Assembly (NCBI RefSeq): GCF_029227915.1
Contig: NC_079877.1
Location: forward strand, 30,405,851-30,469,850
DNA length: 64,000 nucleotides
Source of the DNA: Hydractinia symbiolongicarpus
Taxonomy: Eukaryota; Cnidaria; Hydrozoa; Anthoathecata; Hydractiniidae
Direction: 5' to 3'
Within the stretch, counting starts at the first letter, position 1. Every line of letters begins with the position of its first letter. A program made the translations under genes and the position numbers. The notes under the pieces are model-generated. The model was not told where the DNA came from, searched no databases, and worked only from the letters and a program-made list of their open reading frames with translations. Shown piece after piece: positions 15,992 to 26,990 of this stretch.

Positions 15992-16629
15992 GTGATGACA
16001 ATCACTGAAACCTGTTTCGTATGAATTTGTAAATTTAAAGCAGAATTGCGATTTGTGAGGAGTAAATCAATGCAAGAACCCGAACCCTTAAAACATGTGT
16101 TGCCCTTAATGAGATTAACCAAATTGTAAGAGTTCATAAAATCAACCATTTTATCTTTTTTAGGCTCAAGGTTAAAATCCCCCATCACTAGATAATTATC
16201 ATAGGTCACAGAATAGTGATCTATCATACTTGAAAGATTATCTAAAAATAATTCATTGTCTTGATTCGGATATTTATAAATACTTATTACAAGCCACTTT
16301 TCCTTTCTAAGATTCAGTTTAAAAGGTATTGCTTGAAAATCAGTTGGTATAGTAAATGTAGTTAAAAGGCGGTTTGGTAAAGAAGACTTCAGATATACTA
16401 GAAGCCCACCACTTCTATTACTAATATCAAGACGATATGGTTTGTGATATCCGTTCATTAAAAACTGAGCTGTCGGGAAAGACTCATCTATTTTCGTTTC
16501 CGCTATGCACACAATGTCAACATTACAACTAACCATGTCACTATAACTTTGAAATTTATTACGGATAGAATTTATGTTCAGATAAGAGAAAATAATATTC
16601 TTGTGATTCTTAAGACGCCTACCCTTCAA
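15988..16629 (-). pseudogene. LINE APE-type endonuclease, frameshifted from the RT
   Basis: The endonuclease shows SYLNINSIRNKF, IVCIAETKI (catalytic Glu), GGLLVYLKS, VMGDFNLEP (Asp/Asn pair) and CIDLLLTN. After about residue 205 the frame leaves the family pattern, while the expected continuation (ETGFSDCHH) appears in the frame that leads into the RT. A single indel near 16010-16030 therefore splits ORF2. Confidence 0.85.
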
Positions 16630-17082
16630 GACTTTGAAAACATTTTGGCTTGAATTAGTAGTGCTCAGCTCTTCAGATTCAAGACGGTTAGCAGTATCAT
16701 TAAAACTTTCTAATCATAATTGATTTAAACCTTTTATAATATTATTTGCTAAGATTGATGAACCAGTTTTGTTTCAATGAAGTTTACTTAAGTTTAACCC
16801 TCTTTCATCAATGTTAGAGTTATTAATAAATATCATACCCGTGCTACCACAGTAATTTTCCAACCATTTATTCCTTTTGCTAATAAGCTCGCTATGATTA
16901 CCATCTTTTCTAACTACAATGCCAGAAATCATAAGTTGAATTTCGTGATTTACATCAATTTCACGTATTGTATTTACTACTGCTTTCAGTTTTTTTTTTG
17001 GTATTTATATTGTTCGTGATATCGTTCGTTCCAGTATGGAGAATAACAACATTTGGTTTTTTTCGCACTGTTGGTTTTACAA

Positions 17083-17335
17083 GTTGACAAGTTCACAGTA
17101 TGTGTGTACAATGTTGAAACGCCGTAAATTATTGCTTGTCGGTAAAATGTTAGGAATTATGCAATTATCAAGAAATATGTTGAACATGACCGTAGGGACG
17201 TTTCATGCGGACTATCGTTCTTAACAAGCTGTAAATCGAAATCTGCTGATTTTAAACACTTTAGATCGGTGTCTCTAGAAATAGAGGGAAGTTTCCACAA
17301 AATCAAGTGGTCAAGTGCCACTCTTTCGCAATGCG
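17083..17335. repeat. Interspersed repeat, copy 2
   Basis: Partner of 12728-12985, same orientation and also followed by a tRNA-Leu-type SINE. Confidence 0.65.
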
Positions 17336-17500
17336 AGGCAGACTTGTTCATTACCTTTTTTGAAGAATTCGCGTCTTTTTGGCGGCGAACTATTTAAGCG
17401 TAAACGAGATCCTCTGTCCGACCCCATTTCCAGAAATTCAAGATAAGATGACAGGCGCGAGATTCGAATTCACGCCACCGAAGTGACTGGTGCCAAATCT
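17336..17500 (-). mobile_element. tRNA-Leu-type SINE, copy 3, truncated head
   Basis: It shares the tail and the B-box region (GAATTCGAATCTCGCGCC on the minus strand) with copies 1 and 2. The A-box end is lost. Confidence 0.55.
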
Positions 17501-17991
17501 TCTGACTCTTGAACACTCTAGATTGATTTTTTAGCAAGTAGACTGACTGTCCTGCAGTCACTTTCTTGTAATCTATCGAATATCAAATAATAAACTTATA
17601 ATTTTAACTTTTAAGTTAAAATTTGTCCTATCTGACAAACAAGTAATATCAATTGCCATTGGCAGGAAAGTAATTGCTCTCTTTAAAAACAAGTAGGAAT
17701 GATTTCGATATTAAAGCTGCCTCTATATAATAATAGCCGTTGTCCGTCTGTCTCTGCGCAAATAATTTGATATTAAAGCAGCGTATAAATATAATATAAC
17801 AAACCTATATATAAGGTCTTTATTTCCACAATGTTGTTTCTTTAATAGCCTAGTGTATACGTAGTTGCAACTTTCAAAATTAACACATGAATTAATTTTA
17901 AGATATTTGAGGAAAACGACAATGTCATTCATAGAAATAATGCTTTTTTTGTTCTAGAAGACAAAATAAAAACAACATGCAAGAATATTTT
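17501..17991. other. No gene seen
   Basis: AT-rich DNA. The stretch 17724-17756 (ATAATAGCCGTTGTCCGTCTGTCT) resembles the ACGCCAGTTCTGTCAGTCTG start of the repeat at 49835, so it may be a short relic of that family. Confidence 0.4.
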
Positions 17992-18062
17992 GCGTCAGCC
18001 GGGAATCGAACCCGGATCTATTGCTTGGAAGGCAACAATGCTAACCTTTACACCACCGACGC
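17992..18062 (-). tRNA. tRNA-Gly (anticodon TCC)
   Basis: On the minus strand a 71-base cloverleaf: acceptor GCGTCGG pairs with CTGACGC (one G-T pair). The anticodon stem-loop is TTGC-CTTCCAA-GCAA with anticodon TCC. The T arm is CCGGG-TTCGATT-CCCGG. A-box and B-box (GGTTCGATTCC) promoters are intact. A TTTTT run lies about 20-25 bases downstream. This looks functional. Confidence 0.93.
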
Positions 18063-20044
18063 CATATACTCCCCATATAACGTCGCAATCCATACATTAA
18101 CACGTGAATATATATTAAAACAGTCCACGTGTTATTATAACATTAATCGAAAGCAATAAAAAAAATTTGATTGGAAATAACTGAGATATTGTTTACTTGA
18201 TACAGTGTTACTAAGTGCGTCATTGTGTAGAAAGATTTTCAAAACAACGTTGTTGTAAGTTGTGATCTTAAAAGAAAGGAATATGAAAAAAACATTCTAT
18301 GGGAATAAATAGAAAGTAATTGTAGCTAGAGTGGTAGTCTGTATTGGATACAGATTATGATAAAGACTGATATAATCATTTGCACAAATACTCTTTACTA
18401 TACAAGACATGATTTTGAGCGGGAGCCTGTTTTACACCTATGACATTATTGAACAAACAACTCCAAAATAACTTTGCTCTCAGCCGTTCAAGTTGGTGCC
18501 TTTCTATCAAAAAATTGTTGTAAACATTTTTTTTGTTGTTTTGATTTTGTACTAACTTAGCCAGACAAATGAAAAAGATCACTATTAAAACATACATTTT
18601 TAACATAAAAAGGGGTAATACACGTCTTTTTACATGAAACACGCTTGAAAGAAATACGAGGTTCAAATTTTATGGAACGGTACCGGCCTGAGTTCAGGGA
18701 AAAGAGAAAGTCTTTGTGAAGGGTTGGCATTAAACAAAAAATTCATGTATAGGAATGTTTTTCTTTCAGTAGACACCTCGTGACAGATGATGTGAAAGAT
18801 ATTTCGATCATAGTTAAACCTCATCTAGTTCCATCTCTCTAATGGACTATTATCTTTTTCAATTTCATCGCTTTGGCTGGCTGGAAAGAGCAAGAGTACC
18901 ACTTGAATAGATCAAAGTAAATGGTAGTACATTATAATTTGAAAGACATTCAGGTTAGACTAGACCAGGTTAGACTTCTTTGTACAATTACTGGTAAACA
19001 AGTATTAAGTTTTCTAAAACGATCGACGTTGTAACGAAAGCCTTGTCTTATTTTTAAGACTTCAATAATTCTACATACAAAGTATTGATACGGTGGCAAA
19101 ATGTTGGTTGCACCAGAAACCAGCATACCAGCAAACACAATTCAAGTTTGAAACAGATTCTTCAAATTTTTCAATTGTCTAGCTATTGAGTGACAAAAAC
19201 TTCCTTGACAACAGATTTAAATGTTTTATTCACCAAGTCAAGATAAATACTAGTACCATCTCATGATTTATCTACAAACATCCACATCTGCAGGACAAAT
19301 TTTCAGCTTCCGAGATTCTGATAGCAGCCCGAAACCCTTTTTCGCTGGTTTCTTGTATTGTTGGACTCTTTTTTTTTATTTCAATATTGTTTTCGAAAAC
19401 TTGGTTCCCACTGGAGGTCTAACTGGCGGTAATCTTGCCGAGAACTTTTTTTAACCCTTTTAGTGTCTAGTGTGTACATAGTACCTGTTGACGCTCATTA
19501 CGCGCCACACGGCATTTCAAACATATATTATGCGGAACGCTTGCTCAGATAAAATTGCAACATTTCTTTCGACGATTTTAATAACTAACTAACTTACAGC
19601 CATGGATAACGCAAAATTATGAAAGATTGGAAGACGTAAGTTATGCAACAAAATGCATTTATTCCCAGCCAGGTCTATATGTTCTACTGGAAAGTTTTGC
19701 TCTATCTCACACCTTTCTTACAATAAGTGTAATGGAAATGTAGTTGAAAAAGCAGCAATAAAGCTAGCGCCACTGAAATCATTAGTGTTTAAGCAATTTG
19801 TAATGTCTAACTGTGAGGTTGTTGAAAATACAACACGTGTTAGTGCAATTTTGGTTAATATTACTTTAATCAAGTGATAGAAGATGGTGATGTAAATATG
19901 TGTTATTTCCAAGAAAATATTTGACAAATTGGAAGTAGTTGAGGATGGAAAAAAATACTTTATTTCAATAAGTTGACAAGTTTTACTGCAAACTTTTTGT
20001 TTTGATCCATGTCATACAAAATGCTAGAAGAAAAACTAACCGTG
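18063..20044. other. No gene seen; one interspersed repeat
   Basis: No convincing exon. Bases 18726-18845 match, inverted, bases 28000-28100 (shared ATGTGAAAGATATTTCGATC and CCTCATCTAGTTCCAT). The small frames elsewhere lack any recognisable pattern. Confidence 0.4.
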
Positions 20045-20160
20045 GCCGAGAATCTTTGTCGCAGGGCATTTCAGGACTTGCAGAGTGCGGAGTGAGATTT
20101 AAACTGCCACAAGCAAAATTACTGGTGCTTTAATCCAGTGCCATACACTTTAAAGAACCT
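20045..20160 (-). mobile_element. tRNA-Leu-type SINE fragment, copy 4
   Basis: Degenerate copy. On the minus strand it has AAAGTGTATGGCACTGG near the A-box region and GTTTAAATCTCACTCCGC as a decayed B box. Confidence 0.45.
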
Positions 20161-20978
20161 AAAAAAGTTGTGGTTACTTCACAAATGGCGCCATATCGCT
20201 TCACAACATTAACGGTTTCGACGATTTTTGTCAAAAGGCGTATTTTTGCCAAAGTTAGTAGCAATTTGTTTCCAGCAGCGAAGCAATGTTTGGCTTCATA
20301 ATTTTCATTGGAAGTAAAATATTGCATACCTTTTTGTTTCATTTGGTATGAGTCATTTATTCATCCTCTTTAACACATTTAATTTGTCATGATAGCAAAG
20401 CTGCTTTACGAAAACATGAGGACTTTAAGTAAAGTTTTCCAGGGAATTTGATAGCAGTTATAAGCACCCTAAAAAAGGATTTTAACAAAGAAATGCACAC
20501 AAACCAAATTCAAACGTTATAACTTAAAAGAAAGTCCAACCACATCCAAAAATTGCTTTTCTTTAACAACTTTGTAAAACGTTGCAATACATATAGCATA
20601 TGTTGGTTACACAAGAGAAATTTCAGGTGCATTTAACGCAACAAATTGCTTTGCGTGTAGCTGAAAAGTGATCATGTCTCCGCGGTTTTAGTCACTACAA
20701 AATAGGTAATTACTTACTATATTAGAAGAAATAAATACCATAGTTTGAACAAAAATAAACATTAGGGTAGCAAATTTATCATAGTTCTCACAAAAATCAT
20801 ACTTTTTTGTGCAGTTACGTATTTTTGTTGTAAGAAACAACTTTCTAAGCAATTTTATAAAATTTATAAAAGCAACTGATCTTGGATTCCGTTTAACCGA
20901 TTTTTTGCCTATATTTTTTTTGTTTTCCTTTGTTTCCCAAAAGTCTCCAGAGGTATACTTTTAGCGTAATCAGGAATG
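20161..20978. other. No gene seen
   Basis: AT-rich, no motif or exon that I recognise. Confidence 0.4.
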
Positions 20979-21155
20979 CGCTGTTTCCGACGTTCTGCGA
21001 TAAGTCGGGAACGAAGTTTCTTTTCGGATTCTGCACTACAATGTAACCCGACTTTTCAGGTTATGCGCATGCGTATGTGCATAGTATAAATGCACGTGTT
21101 GTATCCTCGGCCAAGCCTCAGTCTTTAGTCGCGTGGAAAGCATCGCAAACTTTAA
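20979..21155 (+). repeat. Split direct repeat A1
   Basis: Starts GCGCTGTTTCCGACGTTCTG and ends GCATCGCAAACTTTAA. It matches A2 at 24281-24457 with few differences. Located immediately before the gag start. Confidence 0.85.
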
Positions 21156-21160
21156 ACAGC

Positions 21161-21228
21161 ATGTCGAATCCTGAAGAACTCGATACACGTATCCAACAGC
21201 TAGTGGAAGATACACTTCAACGTCACTA
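21161..21228 (+). pseudogene. gag-like ORF start of the Ngaro/PAT element
   Basis: The ATG directly after A1 begins a frame (MSNPEELDTRIQQL) that ends after 22 codons at a TAA. Downstream pieces up to about 21750 still look coding (charged, Ser-rich), but in shifted frames. Confidence 0.5.
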
Positions 21229-21819
21229 AGAGCAAATATTGGCAGCTGCTGCCTGTTGCTGAAACAATTGCTTCACGTTTCTTAGACAGCCAACAGTCAA
21301 AGATTGATACAGCGTTGTAATCTCAAAAGAAATTTGTCAGCGTCAATCTAAAAGGCAAAGGAAATCAACACCAATTTAACTTTTGCCAAAACGTTATGGA
21401 CAAATTTGATAAGGCAGCGGACAGTTTGGCGGATAAGGACATCAAAAAAGACCTTAGTAGGGAAAGACCTTAGTTGAGAAACGTATTAAACTCATTAAGT
21501 TAGCAGACAGAGAAGAATGGGTAACGGTTAATGAATATTTAAGTGACGACTTAGCGTCTGATTCAGAAGAAGAGAAACATAAATCGAGCAATCCGTTCAG
21601 CCAATGCTTAAAGCGAAAAGCGTAGAAAATTAAAGCAGCGCACTTTTCCCCAACGAATAAACTTTGATCGTAGTAGACCAGCATCACAATTCCAAACGTA
21701 TTTTGGCCCAATGTATTCTGGAACAAGAGAAAGTCCTCGCCTAAGCGAAAACATTGTATACTGGGGCTGTGTTAGACTGGGTCATTATTCTACACGTTGT
21801 CCTTTTTCACGAAGCAACA

Positions 21820-22860
21820 ATAGAATGGTACCACCATACTGATCTTGAAACTGATTATTACTTCTCAACGTTTGAATTAAAACATGGCTACCATCACATT
21901 CCAATTTATGAGCATGATCAAAAGTATGTAGGATTTTCCTAGACTTTTCCAGATAACACGGTCAAATATTATCAATTTCTCGTTTTACCATTCGGTTTGG
22001 CTAGCGCTTGTTACGCGTTTACAAAGCTGACAAGACCTTTGTTAACAAAATGGCGAAAAGACGGTATAAGATGTACTATGTATTTAGATGATGGTATTTT
22101 TGGTTCAAAATTATTCGAGACAACAAAAAAGCATTCAGAGATTATTCAAAACGATTTAGCAAGAGCAGGACTCACCATTAATCTAGAAAAATCAAAGTTA
22201 GAGCCTCGTAAAATTGTAAAATGGCTCGGCTTTAACATCGATACCTCCACTAGCAAATTTTAAGTTTCATCTGAAAAATTAAATAAACTTTTCTCACTTG
22301 TGAAAATAGCATTAAACAGCGATCGTATAAGCGCAAAATTTATCTCAAAAATTGTAGGACGAATTATCTCAATGACTTTAGCTATTGGTCCTTTAACAAG
22401 ACTTTTTACAAGCCACATGTACCGCTTTATAGAATCTCGCATAACTTGGCAAAAATTAGAAACGTTAGATGAATTTTTAAAGTCAGATCTTTTTTGGTAC
22501 AGAAACCTCTTCAACACAAACGGTTATCAAATAAAAAAGAACACCTTAACAACCAAAGTTATTTACTCCGACACCAGTGACAGTGGTTATGGGGATTATG
22601 TTGTGCAACGGTTGGGAGATATTATCGCCAGGGGAGATTTTGCCGTCTTGAGTTATATTATCAAATTACAGTCGTCCTAGATCCCGAGGGAGGCAAGTAA
22701 CAAAGCAGATTTTTTGATCAAAAATAATTGATTCCGACAACTTGGGGATAGATTACGAATCATTTGATTACATTCAACAGAAGTTTGGCATTTTTACAGT
22801 CGATCGTTTCGCCGATAACATAAAATTAACAACTTTAACTTAAAATATATTTGTCCGAAT
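21820..22860 (+). pseudogene. RT-RNase H of the Ngaro/PAT element
   Basis: The RT pattern of DIRS-like elements is visible across stops: FSTFELKHGYHHIPIYEHDQ, YYQFLVLPFGLASACYAFTK, CTMYLDDGIFGS (catalytic Asp pair) and EPRKIVKWLGFNID. A connecting region and RNase H follow (VIYSDTSDSGYG). In motif A the usual Asp (fDLk) is Glu (FELK). In-frame stops at about 21940 and 22261 and others make it inactive. Confidence 0.85.
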
Positions 22861-23219
22861 TCGCGTGGTGTTAACGCGTTCACTTACAATTGGTTCGGTG
22901 ATTTTAATTGGTTGTGACCCCCTATTTCGTTAGTGGGCGATATTTAAAATCATCTAAAACTTTGTAACGGTCGAGGCGTTCTATTAGTCCCTATGTGACA
23001 ATCATCATATTTCTGGCCTTTGGTAACTCCGAACGGAATCTATTTTTACGAATTTGTAAAAGATTACTTGTTATTAGATCCTTATTTTTATAATTATACC
23101 GCCAGTAAAACCGTGTTTGAAGGCTTTGCTAAGTTTTAATCTTTAGCTTTGGTAGTGGAATTTAATACAGATTAAAAAATCAACTTTTGTTATTTTATCT
23201 GGGAAAAACTAGATGCGAT

Positions 23220-24180
23220 ACAAAACACTGCACTTAAGTCGAAAGCATCAAATTTACCACAGCTTTTACAAGCGGCTTACGCGAAGGAAACTATTATTAA
23301 ATACAAAAGAGCTTGGCAAAAGTGGGTAGATTGGAGCTCTAAATATACAGAAGTCAACTATTATCCTGCCGACCCATTTTTCGTATGTATTTATTTTAAC
23401 GACTTGGTTATAGAAGGATGTTAAGTACAATAATTTCGGCACTTTGTGGAATACGCTGGGGACACATTGATGTAGGCTTTTCGTCGCCAACAGACCACTC
23501 AATTGTTAAATTAGCCTTTGCAGGCGCAAAACAATTAGTCGGTAAAACGTGCCCTAAGAAAGAGCCGTTCACAGTGGACATAATTAAAGAGATAATTGCA
23601 TATTATGGAGAAAGTTCAAACTTAATGCACATGAGGTTTATAGTGTTATGCGTGTTTGGATTTGCAGGATTCTTTCACATTGCCGAATTATTAGTCTTAA
23701 CTTTTAAGTTCAGGACTTGGAAGATAAACAAGATTCATTTGTAATTAGTGTTAAAAAATCTAAAACGGGTCAGCTAAGAGCAGGTCATATTGTGTACATA
23801 GCTCACACTGGTAATTCCACATATCCAGTAACCTGGTTACGAAAGTATCTGTGTATGACTAATTTGAAATTTCAGCCGGATTCTTATTTAATTTGTCGTT
23901 TGGCGAAAACAAAGACAGGCCACAATGTGTTAGGGCACTTTTCTACTATGAAAGTGCCAGAAAAACATTTCACGAACATTTGAGTACAATTCAAAAAGTA
24001 CCGGGAAATTTTGGGTTACATTCTTTAAGCTCAGGTGGAGCTAAGCTGCTGCAAATAACGGCGTCACTGACAGAATGATAAGTAAACACGGCAGGTGGTC
24101 ATCAAGTTCCAGTAGGGACGGGTACATAAAAGATAACAAATCTCGACGACTCTCTGTAAGAAAAGATTTAGGATTGTAAC
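23220..24180 (+). pseudogene. Tyrosine recombinase of the Ngaro/PAT element, catalytically dead
   Basis: Recognisable blocks are LCVFGFAGFFHIAELL, GLHSLSSGGAKLLQ, KHGRWSSSSS and DGYIKDN with the presumed nucleophilic Tyr. The first catalytic Arg is replaced by His (GFFHIAEL instead of RxxEL). The second, in the HxLRxGGA motif, is replaced by Ser. Frameshifts split the gene near 23720, 23890 and 24078. Confidence 0.82.
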
Positions 24181-24202
24181 AAAAATTGGTCCTCTTTCAA
24201 CT

Positions 24203-24280
24203 CTCCTACCAATATAACAAGTTACTCCAATACTGTTATTTTTTCTGATCTTATTTATCGTTAGGAAGATGTGAAAAGAA
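24203..24280 (+). repeat. Split direct repeat B1
   Basis: From CTCCTACCAATATAACAAG to GAAGATGTGAAAAGAA, directly followed by A2; repeated as B2 at 24737-24820, where there is a six-base insertion AATACC. Confidence 0.8.
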
Positions 24281-24457
24281 GCGCTGTTTCCAACGTTCTG
24301 CGATAAGTCGGGAACGAAGTTTCTTTTCGGATTCTGCACTACAATGTAACCCGACTTTTCGGGTTATGCGCATGCACACGAGCATAACCCGATGCACGTG
24401 TTGTATTCTCGGCCAAGCCTCGGTCTTTAGTCGCGTGGAAAGCATCGCAAACTTTAA
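24281..24457 (+). repeat. Split direct repeat A2
   Basis: Near-identical partner of A1, abutting B1 with no spacer. Confidence 0.85.
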
Positions 24458-24736
24458 CTGTCATTAATATTAATTGATGCAATTTTCGTTTTATGTACCT
24501 CACCGGCACAAATAATCAAGAAAATGTTGGCGTGAAGAAAAACAGACGGACATCGACAACTGTTTTCTTTCTTGGAAAATACGCATAAAAGATGCAATTC
24601 GCATTTGGCCGTAGATACCGTGAAAGTTTTTAATCCAGTTGCTGGTCACAAGTCGGTCGATGTCAAGTGCACAGATCTGTGATTATGAAATATGTTTCAT
24701 AAAATATATCATGCGATGTACTACTCTTACCAAACC

Positions 24737-24820
24737 CTCCTACCAATACCAATATAACAAGTTACTCCAATACTGTTGTTTTTTCTGTTCTAATTTATTG
24801 TTAGGAAGATGTGAAAAGAA
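24737..24820 (+). repeat. Split direct repeat B2
   Basis: Partner of B1. About 280 bases of sequence without a match to the other repeats separate it from A2. Confidence 0.8.
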
Positions 24821-25177
24821 AAAATATTTAAATTTCTTATAGTATTATTTCATAGCTTAATGAACTAAAAAACTGATTTTTAATCCAACTAGTATTTTGT
24901 TTTCATTAAAACAGCACATAAAAGTCAGATCCCGGTTAAAACAGTTTGTTTTCGAATAAGCAACCAGTGTCAATAAAAACAGTAGCATGTCCAAACACAA
25001 ATTGTTTACTTATATTCCTAGTTTTCTCTTCAGTCATTATCATTGAATAATATAGATATTATCATGTCATGAACAAGCGAGTTTATTGTTTATTTAAATT
25101 TTTTACCAAAAAAAAAATTTATATTTTGCATTTTTTCTGGAAAGTGTTGGTCGACTCAGATGCATAGTGATTTTGAT
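24821..25177 (-). other. 3' flank of the PAN-EGF gene
   Basis: No coding sequence. On the minus strand an AATAAA signal lies at about 25082-25087, roughly 90 bases after the stop of the neighbouring gene. Confidence 0.4.
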
Positions 25178-26990
25178 TTACTTGCAAAACTTAGCATACA
25201 CCAACGCGCAGGAAATTCCAAAGTTATTTTCATGTCTTGAATCTAAAAGGTCTTGTCCGTACCAAACTCTTATCTTTTGTGCTTTCTTCACCCGTTGAGA
25301 ATAATTTCCAAACACAATGTAATCTGAGTTAGCATGAAATCCTGCAAGAGAGAATTCTCCTATGCTGTTGACTAATGATTTGTCTGGAATTATGATACGA
25401 TTGTTATTGTCTGTTATCACAACTCCTATATTTTTAGGCCGAAGATCACATCCCCAATTTGTAGCATAACTATTCGTCGTGCAACGTAGCGTACTATTAC
25501 CAAGGTTTGATAACTTCAATTTTACGAGAACACCATGTTGAGACACAGCGAAGCGTCCATATATGTTATCCTTTCCAGAAAAGCAAACTCCTTCACTTTG
25601 CATTATCCAAGATGTTTCTATTCGAAACAAAGAGAGAATGTTATTAGAATATAAGTACACATGAATAGAGTGAATTAAAACTCTGGATTTTTTACCAATT
25701 CTAGTTTCTAACATTAGACATTATATTACGACATTAATATTATATCTGCGTTGTTTTACTTTCACAAAGAACTTGCAGCGGTGTTGTTTTTTCTTTTTAC
25801 AGACATGGCGTGTTTAATTACCAGCTCTTTTTAGTAAAAAAAGCCTTTGTGGAGAATTCTTGTAAAAGTAATATTTTCCACTTCTAATTTACAAAACTAA
25901 AATATTCAATTTTATAGTCTTTCCACAGACAATCCTTTTAAAACCTGTGACGTCATACATAAAAGATGTGGATGATATTACATCCGCAAAGTACGAGATC
26001 CGACGCCTTCTAACAAAACACAGAGCACAAGCTGCAGCTAGAAATAGGGACAGAAAATTATTTTAAACATTGTGTGGGAGAAATATTTTACCTTTTGTGC
26101 AAGAGCATGTGTATTCATTCTTGTCGCAATTATCAACACATTTCGCTCCACCACAAGGCTGATGGGTAGTACAAAATGGACCAAGCTATAATCACGAAAT
26201 TATTATTATCCCAAATATTTTTTTACAGGATATAGCCACTTCAGTGTTTGAAACACTGTTGTCCATGTGGGTCCTATGTTCGGGATGTATACATTAAGTA
26301 TCCACCGGTAATACTTACCAAATTTTCCTCCCATGGTAGCTGTAGTAAAGACACTTGCTAAACATGCCTGCGCTGTAGACCGAACCACGGACCTTGTGAT
26401 TACGAAGCAAGCTCCATAACCACAAGGCCACGCGCTACTATGCCTAGATGTTATTTTTACTATCACAAGAATTTAATAATGTAAGGCTACTTTTATCGTA
26501 TAATGGTTTCGCTGTTTTGATTGTATCAGGAATGTATTCTTTTGTTTAAATAATTTTATAAAGGTTAGACAATTTTTGACATGTTAAAGGTACATGATTC
26601 ATATCCTTTCTTTATATCTACTATTATAAGTACTACGTATAAGAATACCATGCTTACATTTTGTACATCTGGATTTGTTTCCATGTGCACCCATCCATTT
26701 GAATATTCCAATCTTGTTCCATTTTCTCCCTTTCTGCTGTGATGTATCATACATTGTTTTTCTTCGCTATGAACGCTGATGCTTTTACACTTCACATGAA
26801 GCATGCACATTTTTACACATTCATGCAGTGTCATATTCGGTACAATAGCGTGAATACTTTTGATCAATTTTTGATCTTGATAAAGGACTGTCCACATGGC
26901 ATCATATTTACCGCATTCAGGTAACCTTAAAATATATGCTTTGTGTGATGAAAGTAATGTAAAAATAAGTAACATATAAGTTGTTGCCAT
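25178..26990 (-). CDS. Secreted PAN/apple-EGF protein with cnidarian-type C-terminal module, 3 exons, 288 aa
   Basis: Exons on the minus strand: 26990-26658 (333 nt, phase 0), 26185-26092 (94 nt, phase 1), 25617-25178 (440 nt). All junctions are GT/AG and phases agree. Exon 1 encodes a signal peptide (MATTYMLLIFTLLSSHKA) and a PAN/apple domain with Cys at CGKY, ECVKMCMLHVKC and QCMIH. Exon 2 is one EGF-like domain (PFCTTHQPC, KCVDNC, YTCSC). Exon 3 encodes about 145 residues with GKDNIYGRF, NWGCD, LAGFHAN and IRVWYGQDL. I recall this module in many cnidarian secreted proteins, without a named family. It probably acts in the extracellular matrix or in adhesion. Start 26990 is chosen for its signal peptide. 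Confidence 0.82.

Larger units (their letters stand above)
20979..24820 (+). mobile_element. Tyrosine-recombinase retrotransposon (Ngaro/PAT type) with split direct repeats, decayed
   Basis: The order is A1 (20979-21155), gag start (21161), RT and RNase H, tyrosine recombinase, B1 (24203-24280), A2 (24281-24457), spacer, B2 (24737-24820). A1 and A2 are about 177 bases and nearly identical; B1 and B2 are about 78-84 bases. A1-coding-B1-A2-B2 is the split-direct-repeat layout known for Ngaro and PAT elements, unlike the inverted repeats of DIRS1. Coding is broken by stops and frameshifts throughout. Confidence 0.88.
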
